From the NCBI GenBank assembly GCA_016618085.1, contig JABLTG010000069.1, forward strand, positions 1 through 64,000: a DNA stretch of 64,000 nucleotides, written 5' to 3'. The notes beneath the pieces were generated by a model. That model was given only the letters and a program-made list of their open reading frames with translations, searched no databases and was not told the DNA's origin. Position 1 is the first letter of the stretch, and each line of letters begins with the position of its first letter. The position numbers and the translations under genes are program-made. Below are positions 34,983 to 43,529 of the stretch, piece after piece. Origin of the DNA: Neovahlkampfia damariscottae. Lineage: Eukaryota > Heterolobosea > Selenaionea > Neovahlkampfiida > Neovahlkampfiidae.

Positions 34983-35025
34983 ATTATATTTTTCCAATAA
35001 CCAATCATATCAATTTTTTTACTTG

Positions 35026-35484
35026 ATGCCGAGAATCGTTGACGGAAAAATTGTAGAAGATTTAGAATCACAAACACCTGCTGATGGTAATACACAAGCA
35101 TCAGGTGGTGATTTTGGAATGTCACAAATGCAAAGAGGAATGAACAACTTCAGAATTGGTTTAATGGTATTTTTGATTTTCTTTTTTAACAAAACAGATT
35201 GGAATGGCTGTACTTATCGGTTTATTTTTTGGAATTAAAGCAATGTTAGTCTCTTTGGCAATCTCAGGAGTTATATATATCGCCATGACTGTAATTCTTT
35301 TTTTATTAAATTGTAGCCTGATGCAAGGACAAGAATTTCAAATTTGTTCAGTGGAATGTTTGGAGGTGGAAGTAGTAGTTCAACTCAAGAAACCAGAGGT
35401 ACAACGAACTCAGGCCAAGGAAGAACTTTAGGTTCAAATATAAGAACCATGGCTGATCTTCCACCTGAACCAAAAAGGAGTTGA
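35026..35484 (+). CDS. Small membrane protein, possibly FAM241/DUF4605-like
   Basis: Exons are 35026..35166, 35198..35290 and 35317..35484, with introns of 31 and 26 bases, giving 133 residues. The start MPRIVDGKIVEDLES resembles the MVRILANGEIV start of the FAM241 (DUF4605) proteins. A hydrophobic stretch (MAVLIGLFFGIKAMLVSLAI) follows, then a Gly/Ser-rich tail (FGGGSSSSTQETRG). It is probably an endoplasmic-reticulum membrane protein. The 26-base intron is among the shortest in the window. A CCAATCA lies about 20 bases before the ATG. Confidence 0.6.
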
Positions 35485-35777
35485 TCTAACTCAAAGTGTG
35501 ATTTTTTATTTTAAATTTGTTAGTGATTGTTAAATAAACACTGAGTGCATGAATCTTTCGAAATGAAAATTTTTCATATAAGTTGCATTGGCCATGAAAC
35601 GTTTGAAAGCAAGAATCAGAAAAACTTGGGAATTAAAATTTTATTGAAAAAAATGGATTATTTTTCAACAAAAACAGTTTCAACACAAAAAAACTCAATG
35701 ATTCAAGGAAACATCTGTTTATTCCACTATCAATTTTGTTAGTGCGATCGTTTTGGTGTTGAACATTATCAGGTGAA

Positions 35778-35850
35778 GCCCGCCTAGCTCAGTCGGTAGA
35801 GCGTTAGGCTCTTAACCTAACGGTCGCGGGTTCGAACCCCGCGGTGGGCT
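35778..35850 (+). tRNA. tRNA-Lys (CTT)
   Basis: The cloverleaf has acceptor GCCCGCC/GGTGGGC, D-arm TAGCTCAGTCGGTAGAGC, anticodon stem TTAGG/CCTAA with loop CTCTTAA (anticodon CTT), and T-arm CGCGGGTTCGAACCCCGCG. No intron is present. Its high GC content stands out from the flanks. It faces the initiator tRNA 101 bases downstream. Confidence 0.95.
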
Positions 35851-35951
35851 ACAATTTTACTTTTTTCCCTGTTGGAATTTTACTGATTCTTTTGTGTGGG
35901 CAATTTTATGTTGAAAAGACACTATTTGGAACACAGTTTAAAAAAAAGATA

Positions 35952-36024
35952 TAGCAAAGGTAGGTTTTGATCCTACGACCTGTGAGTTATGAGCCCACCA
36001 CGCTAACCTCTGCGCCACTTTGCT
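35952..36024 (-). tRNA. Initiator tRNA-Met (CAT), second copy
   Basis: The sequence is identical to the copy at 11515..11587, and the short flanks AACA (5') and TATCTTTTTTT (3') are also shared. It has anticodon CAT and the initiator features A1:U72 and A54. The downstream T-run serves as terminator. Confidence 0.95.
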
Positions 36025-36109
36025 TGTTTGATTCTTATAGCTAAAAGATAAAACATAATAGTAGAATTGGTTTTCGAAGGTTTCAATTTATTTTTTCTTT
36101 GAAATTTAT

Positions 36110-37192
36110 TCATTGTTTTTTGTGAATTCCAAGTGGACCATGTTCATCGTACTCTTCAGAAGTCATACAATAATTTTTGAAAGAATCTAAGCTACTGAAA
36201 GCAACATAACCTTTGAATACAGAGGTATCATTATCAATTGATGAAAAAATATTGCACACCTTGCTTTTAGAAAGTTTAGATATTTCAATTTTTAATCTTT
36301 GATCAAAATTTTTCCAAACTGTATTTCCACCTGAAAGAACAATATTGGAATACATTTCTTTTTGATATTCACGTTCAGAATCTTCAATTAAATCAATAAT
36401 AATACTTTGTAAATTATCAGAATTTCCAACAAATGTTCCATCAAAAAACCCTTCTGCACATAAGAATCTCTCTTTTGAAATTGTCAATTTATTTCCATCT
36501 GGTAATGTATATAGTTCATCTTCAACCTTTTCTTTTGTCATATCCAGTGATACATATCCAAATTTTTCTTTAATTTTTTCAATTTCATAGATTGCATCTT
36601 CATACTTGAAAATGACTTGTTGTGAGTAAATATTGAAAAATTGTTGTGTTAAATCATGACCAAATAAATAATCTAACATTTTAGTGTTGGTTTTTTTTCC
36701 TTCTTCAAAACTGGAGATATCATTTCCTCCATAACCACTATCAACAATAATTCCTGTGGTTAAGCCCATCGAAAACAGTGCCATTTTTGAAGTTGTTGAG
36801 ATGTTCAAAGATGGAATTTCAAATTTTTCCATTGTTATTTGTGTTATTTTTTCCAAATCAGAATCACTCAATTGAGGGCCAACACTACAAAGAAAGTTAT
36901 GATTTTGAAAATCAATTTTTGATTCTTTTGCTGCATGTTCCCAAAGTTTTTCCAAATTATCAAAATTTTTGATTTTTCTATGTTGAATTGGATGTGAAAT
37001 TTGATAAAGACTTTTTTTTAAAAATGCATTTTCTCCAAAATGTAATTGTTCACTTTGAAGGCCTCTCTCAGTCATTGTGATTCCTTTCAGTTTTTCTTTT
37101 GATATAACAGATGGGAAAATACATGATGGAGACGTGGATGAACTCAAACCACTTCTTATGAAGCCACTTCCATTGTCCACGATGAAGGACAT
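36110..37192 (-). CDS. Actin-related protein
   Basis: This is a single exon of 360 residues. The first loop IVDNGSGFIRSGL keeps the actin DNGSG motif, and the second TTGIIVDSGYGGNDI keeps the first aspartate but loses the second of DSGDG. Other landmarks are NFDNLEKLWEH, the MTKEKVEDELYTLPDG region, and NIVLSGGNTVWKNFDQRL. The DNase-loop region is shortened. It is more actin-like in its nucleotide pocket than the two tandem genes at 11.7-14.4 kb and is not their near duplicate. The frame is open to 37201, but the ATG is at 37192, five bases after an ATTGGTC element. Confidence 0.85.
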   Translation of the reverse strand: MSFIVDNGSGFIRSGLSSSTSPSCIFPSVISKEKLKGITMTERGLQSEQLHFGENAFLKKSLYQISHPIQHRKIKNFDNLEKLWEHAAKESKIDFQNHNFLCSVGPQLSDSDLEKITQITMEKFEIPSLNISTTSKMALFSMGLTTGIIVDSGYGGNDISSFEEGKKTNTKMLDYLFGHDLTQQFFNIYSQQVIFKYEDAIYEIEKIKEKFGYVSLDMTKEKVEDELYTLPDGNKLTISKERFLCAEGFFDGTFVGNSDNLQSIIIDLIEDSEREYQKEMYSNIVLSGGNTVWKNFDQRLKIEISKLSKSKVCNIFSSIDNDTSVFKGYVAFSSLDSFKNYCMTSEEYDEHGPLGIHKKQ

Positions 37193-37197
37193 TTTGA

Positions 37198-37202
37198 CCA
37201 AT
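37198..37202. promoter_or_regulatory. ATTGG element abutting the ARP start codon
   Basis: On the minus strand the sequence is CATTGGTCAAAATG, so only five bases separate the element from the ATG of the actin-related gene. A second GATTGGTTC lies about 28 bases further upstream. Confidence 0.55.
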
Positions 37203-37319
37203 GATTTTTATGAATCAATTGAACCAATCATCCATTAAATATTTAATTTTATAAATTTTTGTTGAATATAATTTTCATTCTGAAAACTAGAAATATTCGG
37301 ATGTATCCTCAAAAATAAT

Positions 37320-38024
37320 CTACCATTGAATTTCCTTGATAGTTTTCCATTCGCTCTGTTTCAACATCAAATCTGATAATTTTACGTTTCCAATTGCCAC
37401 TCTTTCTAACTCTTCAACTTTATTTCCTATTGCTCCAATCATTCTTTTCACTTGATGATACAATCCTTGATTGATTTCCATTTCGATGATTTTGTCATCA
37501 ATTTGATCAATTTTTAAGCAAGAAACAAACTTATCATCATTAAGTGTAACTCCATTTTCCAATGATTTCTTCATTTCTTCTGTGAATTTATGTCTCAATC
37601 CAACTCTATAAAGTTTTGAAATTTTTTGATTTTGAAATTCATTAATCAAATGTCCGTTTGTTGATAAAAATAATAAACCTGTGGTGTTTACGTCTAATCG
37701 TCCAGCACATTTAATTGGTATTTTTCTTTTCAGAAATCGTTCTGGAAGCAATGAAAAAACAGATTTATACAATTCAAAAGGTTGATGGCTGCATTCAATA
37801 TTTTTTGGTTTATTCATAAATATGTGTACTTCTTTTTCCAATGGATATTCAATGCCGTCAATTTCTAAAATTTGTTCTTGTGTGGTGTCTATTTTCTTGC
37901 TTGGTATTTTTAACAATTTTTTGTTAAGTTTAAATCTTCCGTTAATAATAATCTTTTGACATTCTTTTTTTGTTCCAAATCCAGAATGTGATAGTAAAGA
38001 AGAAATTTCCATCAAAGTCTTCAT
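37320..38024 (-). CDS. RsuA/RluB-type pseudouridine synthase
   Basis: A single exon codes for 234 residues. An N-terminal S4 RNA-binding domain (SGFGTKKECQKIIINGRFKL) precedes the catalytic domain. The catalytic motif GRLDVNTTGLLFLSTNG contains the aspartate nucleophile, and GLYHQVKRMIGAIGNKV matches the RsuA-family C-terminal signature. These enzymes convert uridine to pseudouridine in rRNA; the bacterial type suggests mitochondrial or organelle-derived rRNA as substrate. No obvious presequence is seen. A CCAAT-type element (GATTGGAC, plus strand near 38060) precedes the ATG. Confidence 0.88.
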   Translation of the reverse strand: MKTLMEISSLLSHSGFGTKKECQKIIINGRFKLNKKLLKIPSKKIDTTQEQILEIDGIEYPLEKEVHIFMNKPKNIECSHQPFELYKSVFSLLPERFLKRKIPIKCAGRLDVNTTGLLFLSTNGHLINEFQNQKISKLYRVGLRHKFTEEMKKSLENGVTLNDDKFVSCLKIDQIDDKIIEMEINQGLYHQVKRMIGAIGNKVEELERVAIGNVKLSDLMLKQSEWKTIKEIQW

Positions 38025-38100
38025 TCTTCTTGTTCACTTCTCAGGATTCAAAACCAAAACGATTGGACAAATAAATACAATTTACATTTTATTTTATAAC

Positions 38101-38714
38101 TTAATTTAAGTCTCTACGGACAACTACAAGTGTCTCCAATGACACCATTCGTTTTATTTTTGGTTTTGCTTTTGAGAACATTTTGCTCAACGCTTTTGGA
38201 ATTTTTAAAGTTCTTTGATTTGTTCTCCCAAGAAAAATAGATTCTCTGTAAACCTGGTATTCTTTTGATCCTTTAAACCTTAAAAAAGTGTCTGTGATCA
38301 TTTGAGTAACGTAATCTTTAATTGGTTTCATAGTGTCACTGTCAATTTTTGATTGTGAAGTTTCTAAGAATTTTTCAATTTGAGTAATCAGCGTTTTATC
38401 GATTTCTATTTCCATAATTGCATCTTCTTCAAGAAATACTTCATAGATTTCTTCAAGTAGGTTTTTCTTGTCATTTTGGGTCGCTTGTTCAAATTCAATA
38501 ACTTTTTCAAGGAAATACAAATTTTCAGATGAACTACGAAAAGAATGAATTAAAAAAATAAAAAACCAAACAATTCTTTCATGGTGAAGTTTCTAAATTG
38601 ATGCATTAGTTTTTTGTCAGCAAAGACTTCAGTGAGTGTCAGACTGTTGAGTGAATGAATTTCTTTGATGTTTTCTACTTCAGTGTCGTGTGATGATTGT
38701 ACAGTTGTATTCAT
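38101..38714 (-). CDS. Stand-alone RGS protein
   Basis: Exons are 38714..38572 and 38533..38101, with a 38-base intron; 191 residues. Splicing yields EFSSENLYFLEKVIEFE, the RGS motif SxENLxF that contacts G-alpha. It is followed by EEIYEVFLEEDAIMEIEID and FLRFKGSKEYQVYRESI, the second half of the RGS fold. RGS proteins accelerate GTP hydrolysis by heterotrimeric G-alpha subunits at the membrane. A basic C-terminal tail (SKAKPKIKRMV) may aid membrane contact. It lies 2.3 kb upstream of the DOMON-7TM-RGS cluster. Confidence 0.82.
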
Positions 38715-38980
38715 GTTTCAGGTGGTTTAGACTTGGTTGAAGGTTGATGGAATTGTCTTATCTCTAAATTAAGAAGGTTTAAAACAAATATAGAATTTGA
38801 TTCAACCAATCAACAGCATTTTACCTAAAGGAGACATCCGTTCGGTGACTTAATTTGGTGCTATAACCGACAAATTTTTTTCAAATCTTCCCCTTTACAT
38901 ATTGATTTTGATGAATTGAAAAAATTTAAGATGGTAATTTCATTTAACAAAAAAAAAATAAACTGAAATAAAATATTTTC

Positions 38981-40192
38981 TTAAAACAAATTATAAACTT
39001 GATTGTCAACAAAGTATGCTCTTGTTTCTTGTAAAGTACCAGGTGGACAAAAATCTAAAGTTAAAGTTTTTAATTGTCCTTGAGCAGGATCATAGCCTAA
39101 TTCTTGACAGAGCCATGAAGGAGAGAACCCAATTAGTTTTCCATTTTGTTGTAATTTGACATATAAAGTCATGAATTGTGTGGTTACATCAACTGTTAAT
39201 CCTTCAACACCATAAACTGCATTGATGATTGTTGGCAAAACAATTGGTTTTTGTTGTTGTTGTTGTTGTTGTTGCATTCCAAATGATCCTTGTTGTACTC
39301 CAAATGAATTCTGATTTCCAAACATTTGTTGTTGTTGACCAAAACTTCCTTGTTGTTGTTGATTTTGTTGGGTTGAACCAAATCCAATTGCTTCAATTTC
39401 AACTCTTAAAGCACCTCTTTTTTCAAGAGGTAACCATAAATCTTTGTTTAAACCAGCTTTTAAACTTGTCAATGTGACTACAACTTGTCCCATTTTGTCT
39501 TTGCTGCTTAACAAATCCCAATCATAAACTGAAGAAAAATTTAGAATTAAAAAAAAAAATAATCAAGGATTACCGCTTAAAAATATCGGAGCTGACATAT
39601 CCTTAACGTGAAAATCAAACGTTTCATTCCATTGTGGATTAAGAGTTTTTTTAATTGTCTTAGTTTTTTTTTGTTCTTTTCCAAAAGAAATTTCAACAAA
39701 AGGATCACTTGTACCACCTTAAAATAATTAAAAAAACCTTTGAGTGACATACCAATATCCATTGCTGGTAAATCTTTTCCTTCACAAACTTTTAAACGAA
39801 TTGAAGGTTCAAGTTCCAAAATTACATGAAGTTGAGGATTTGTATTTTTAATAGGAGGTAATGTTAACCATAAATCATTTTTTCCATTTTGTAATTTTGA
39901 TACTGGAATTGATGTTTTACCTACAGAATCATGCTTTCCAATCAAATCCCAGTCTGAAGTTTTAAAACAAAATTAACATACCATAGACTTCAAAAATAAC
40001 ATCATCATTCATATTATTGAAAGTTAGTTGAAATTTTTCATTCCAAATTGGTTGGAGTGATTTTTTAATAACTTTGGTTTTGTGGTTGTTTGGTCCTAAT
40101 TTTGAAACCACATATAAATCTGACTTACCACCTAAATCCATGGCTGGCATGTCTTTTCCTTCAACAACTGTAAAATTCAATAATAAACTCAT
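38981..40192 (-). CDS. Double C2-domain protein with Q-rich linker
   Basis: Exons are 40192..39982, 39953..39753, 39717..39574 and 39528..38981, with introns of 28, 35 and 45 bases; 367 residues. C2A starts MSLLLNFTVVEGKDMPAMDL and C2B starts IRLKVCEGKDLPAMDIGG. Both have the aspartate pairs (MD and DPF/DWD) that bind Ca2+. A Q-rich linker (QQNQQQQGSFGQQQ) leads to a C-terminal domain (GKLIGFSPSWLCQELGYD) that I do not recognise. It should be recruited to membranes by Ca2+ and phospholipid. An open frame upstream of 40192 is antisense to a receptor fossil and is not part of the gene; a CCAATCA 25 bases upstream supports this start. Confidence 0.85.
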
Positions 40193-40278
40193 CAGCAGTT
40201 GATGTTCTTGAAGCTTGATGATTGGTCCATTTGTTTGAGATTTTTTATGTTTCGTTTTTTCTGACTTTGTTTCAGTAA

Positions 40279-40920
40279 AATCACACAACACAAGTAACCA
40301 AAAAATCAATATTCGGTGAAACATTTCAGAATATACTATTTAATACAATTGATGGAACTTTCACATTTGCTTTTTTTTTTTGAATTCCACTGAAGTACAA
40401 AAAATTATTTTGCTTTTGCTCAGAACTTTGAACAGACACCCAGCATTTCAAATAGAACTATTATCATGCCAAAACATGATAAATTCAGTAAATTCAACTA
40501 TTTAGAACCCAGTTTGTAGAATTAGTCCTAACATTCCAGGCAGGTTAATAATGACTTTTCCTTGGTCTATAAACAATGATCAAATTGCTTTGATTTAAAA
40601 AGTCATTTATACCTGAAATTATTTTGAAAATTGTAGGAATAGTTGAAGTATCTTTTTCAATTTCTTTTCTGTGTTCAGGACCCATTGATTGAATTTGTTG
40701 AAGATATTTGAAAAATTCCTTGTAAGTCGATGATGGCAGCAGGAATGAAAATTGATTCTGGTGAAATAAATTATCAAATGCATAATTTTATACTTTAGAA
40801 GCTACTGTTGATTTGAATTTGACAGACACTATTTCCAGATTTCAATATATGTATATTCAAGATACCTGAGCGAAAAACAAAAACCAGAAAAAGAACTGCA
40901 AGGAATTGGACCATAAAAGA
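40279..40920 (+). pseudogene. Fossil copy of the DOMON-7TM-RGS receptor gene
   Basis: Bases 40279..40430 nearly repeat 41284..41430 of the next gene (NHT-QVTKKSIFGETFQNIL region). Further on are scattered homologous pieces: NRTIIMPKHDKFSKFNYLE (40446..40502) and CRISPNIPGRLI. Near the end come VDLNLTDTISRFQ and YLSEKQKPEKELQGIG, the RGS C-terminus. The central seven-helix part is deleted or unrecognisable, stops and frame shifts are frequent, and the length is a third of an intact gene. It is a decayed family member upstream of receptor 1. Its left part reaches within 90 bases of the C2 gene's start. Confidence 0.8.
40502..40914 (-). CDS. Possible small secreted protein, antisense to the receptor fossil
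   Basis: A four-exon model (40914..40866, 40828..40794, 40757..40613, 40566..40502) with introns of 37, 36 and 46 bases gives 97 residues. It has a signal-like start, MVQFLAVLFLVFVFRSVSV, then FLLPSSTYKEFFKYLQQIQS and a hydrophobic end (INLPGMLGLILQTGF). All introns have GT-AG ends and typical length, and a CCAATCA shared with receptor 1 lies 68 bases upstream. However, the DNA is on the opposite strand of a receptor pseudogene, so the model may be chance. No homology is recognised. If expressed it would be a candidate newly born gene. Confidence 0.3.
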
Positions 40921-40981
40921 AATTTAGTATTTTCAATTCTTCATTTGAATAAAAACATTTCCTAATCAAATTACAATTCAA

Positions 40982-40988
40982 CCAATCA
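40982..40988. promoter_or_regulatory. CCAATCA element upstream of receptor 1
   Basis: CCAATCA lies 24 bases before the ATG of the first DOMON-7TM-RGS gene (41013). It could also serve the divergent minus-strand model starting at 40914. Confidence 0.55.
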
Positions 40989-41012
40989 ACATTGTTGTTG
41001 ACTCAGTTTTTT

Positions 41013-42898
41013 ATGAAGAAACAACAAACGTTACTTTTGGTTTTTTTTCTGACATTAATGGTTTTAAGTGCTAATTCAACTCAGATAGGTTGTATTTTAT
41101 GGGAAAACACTTTTGTGAGAATAGAAAAACAAGATTTATCAACACACGAAGAATATATTTTTACAGTTCATACTAGACAATCTTCAGGATGGATGGGTGT
41201 TGGAATATACACAAAACCTAATATTTTTGATGGTTCTATTAATGTTGTTGGATTTCTGCCCAATAATGTTGTGGAATTGAAAAATCACACAACACAAGTA
41301 ACCAAAAAATCAATATTCGGTGAAACATTTCAGAATATACTATTTAATACAATTGATGGAACTTTCACATTTGCTTTTATATTGAATTCCTCTCAAGTAC
41401 AAGGAAAAAATTATTTTGCTTTTGCACAAAACAGTTTTCAGACTCCAACGAGAAATAATGATACTTTAGAGATATCAAAACATCAGTCATTCAGCAGATT
41501 TCAATATTTTGAATTTAACTCTTCAAAAAACGTCATTCCTGTTTGTCGAAATGGTTTGAATATTTCAGCACGTATAACAGGTAATCATCCGCTTGGATAT
41601 GCAGCTATGATTATCTTTTATTGTATAGTGATAATATTAATGTTTTGGTTCAGGAATGAACAACCTTTTCGATCAAGATTTGCCAGTCCTTATATCTCAA
41701 CTGCTGCAGTTTTTATCAATTTGGTTTTGGAAGAAATTTTCGGGATCTTACCGTATTATCAATCCAGTCCAAATTACTGTTGGTTTGTAGGTTTTTTAAC
41801 ATATGGACCATTGCAAATGGCGTAAGAAAATCAAACTCTTTTTTAAATCATAGAACAATTCTTCCACTTATTTTAGTATTTCGGTACTTCATTCTTCTTC
41901 GAATTCACAAAAGAAAAAGGCAATTTATAAAAAAATTGAAGAAAAATACAGAAATTTTTGAAGAAAATGTATCCAGAAAGTTTAATTATCCGAAATTCAT
42001 TTTGAATTCATTTTTGAAAATCGTATCTTCCAGATGGATTACTTTGGCTGCACCGTTGATTTATACAACGTTATATTGTTTAGCGACTCTTTTTATTTAC
42101 GCGATTTATTCATTCAAATGTGATCAATCAACTTATTTCGCAATGAGATATTTGTATTTCGGAATGAACATTTGGGTCTATTGCATGATAGCTTTATTGA
42201 TTTGCATTGATTTCATATTTAATATTCGTTGGATTTTCACATGCAAATGTAAGAAAATTTTTGTAGATGATGATCCTTTCAATTTCCGCCTGGACATCAT
42301 CATGATTTTTGTACTTGTCCCAACGACAGTTGCTTGGGCATTTCTTCCATTACCCAAATATTTATATTCTGTTTTAACAGAATTAAATATGTTTTTAGCA
42401 GCTTGGGTAACTGGATGGCAAACATTAGTTATCACAATGATCAAGAAATTGATATTTCTGATCAAAGAAAAAAGAAAGTCAAATAAACCTGAAAGAAACA
42501 TTGTGAATCTAAATTACTGTATAAGCCCAGAAGTTATTGATACTTTCATCGCATTTTGTGAATCCGAATGGTCAATTGAAAATATCCTCTGTAAATTAGA
42601 CATTTTGAAATATCGATCTCTCAAATCAAAATCTGAAAGAAAAAAAATTTCCAAACAAATTCAAAAGAATTATTTAACAGTAGGTGTTTCAGAATTAGAA
42701 ATCAATTGTCCTCATATCTTGATGAATGAAACAATTAAAGAGATTGAAAAGGAAGAATTTGAGGATGATTTATTCAGAACTATCGAAAGAACAGTGGATG
42801 TCAATTTGGTAGACACTATTTCTCGTTTTAGATTTTCTTACATGTATGATGCATATGTATACAGTTTAGAGAAACAAACAAAAGATTTAGGTTTATAA
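41013..42898 (+). CDS. DOMON-7TM-RGS receptor 1
   Basis: Exons are 41013..41821 and 41854..42898, with a 32-base intron inside the third helix; 617 residues. In order: signal peptide (MKKQQTLLLVFFLTLMVLS), a DOMON-type beta-sandwich of about 150 residues (IGCILWENTFVRIE, WMGVGIYTKPN), and seven hydrophobic helices from about residue 194 to 480. The cytosolic C-terminus is an RGS domain: FIAFCESEWSIENILCKLD and VDVNLVDTISRF. DOMON domains bind heme or sugars; RGS domains speed G-alpha GTP hydrolysis. The joined architecture suggests a surface receptor that tunes its own G protein, as the 7TM-RGS proteins of plants do. Ligand is unknown. Confidence 0.85.
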
Positions 42899-42915
42899 AT
42901 AAATAATTCTCTGAC

Positions 42916-42922
42916 CCAATCA
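42916..42922. promoter_or_regulatory. CCAATCA element 2 bases before a start codon
   Basis: The sequence is CCCAATCATTATG, so the element almost touches the ATG at 42925. It also lies only 17 bases after the stop of the preceding receptor gene, showing how compact the spacing is. Confidence 0.55.
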
Positions 42923-42924
42923 TT

Positions 42925-43332
42925 ATGTTTCATCTTAAACCGAACAGCTACAAAGTTACAACTATTAATACTGAAGGAAAAACAGGAAATAACACAGATT
43001 ATATTGTTACATTTGAAAAAGTGAACAGGAATGATATCTCAGGATATGTCATGTCACATCACCAAAAAGTACCACTTGTTGGAAAATACGATGAAAATCA
43101 ATTGACCTGGACTGAAAAACATAAACAGGCTGGAACTTATAATAATAACTACACATATATCACAGATTGGAAAGGAAACGGAAACTACTTTTCTCATGAC
43201 GGTTATTCATCTTTCAAAGGAAATATTATATTTCATTTTGGCCGTGGGTGTTATTTTGAAGTGGAATTTTCAAAAGCTTTTGAAAGATTAAAAAAAGTGA
43301 CTAATTTGGATATTCATTTTACTTATGGATAA
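42925..43332 (+). CDS. Hypothetical protein between receptors, 135 aa
   Basis: A single exon starts 26 bases after the stop of receptor 1. The protein is beta-rich with many aromatic and glycine residues (ITDWKGNGNYFSHDGYSSF, IIFHFGRGCYFEVEFSKAF), like a small beta-sandwich or beta-barrel. It has no signal peptide or membrane helix. No family is recognised. Its position suggests co-regulation with the receptors, but this is inference only. Confidence 0.65.
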   Translation: MFHLKPNSYKVTTINTEGKTGNNTDYIVTFEKVNRNDISGYVMSHHQKVPLVGKYDENQLTWTEKHKQAGTYNNNYTYITDWKGNGNYFSHDGYSSFKGNIIFHFGRGCYFEVEFSKAFERLKKVTNLDIHFTYG

Positions 43333-43529
43333 ATCAGATTGTGCCAAGATAAAGTATTTTTTTTGTGTTGATCATATCAACAGTTTTTGATTCTTCAAAC
43401 TATTGAGATAAAACTCCTAAAAAAAAAGTTTGAACGTTGGATTTATTGTTGGAAACAATTCGATTACATTGCTGATTGGTGGAGATTAAAGGAACCAATT
43501 GGATTTGACTCAAAAGCAGAAAGATAAAG

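Noticed and set aside
35545-35742. Plus-strand frame of 65 codons before tRNA-Lys
   Set aside because: It has no CCAAT element near the ATG, no family, and composition like intergenic DNA.
38830-38890. Possible small structured RNA with short complementary TCGGT/ACCGA segments and a T-run
   Set aside because: The pairing is weak, no known RNA family or pol III box is recognised, and it may be part of a promoter or leader.
40193-40324. Upstream extension of the C2 gene with a signal-like start (RILIFWLLVLCDF)
   Set aside because: It is antisense to the receptor fossil; the C2 gene has its own ATG at 40192 with a CCAATCA just upstream.
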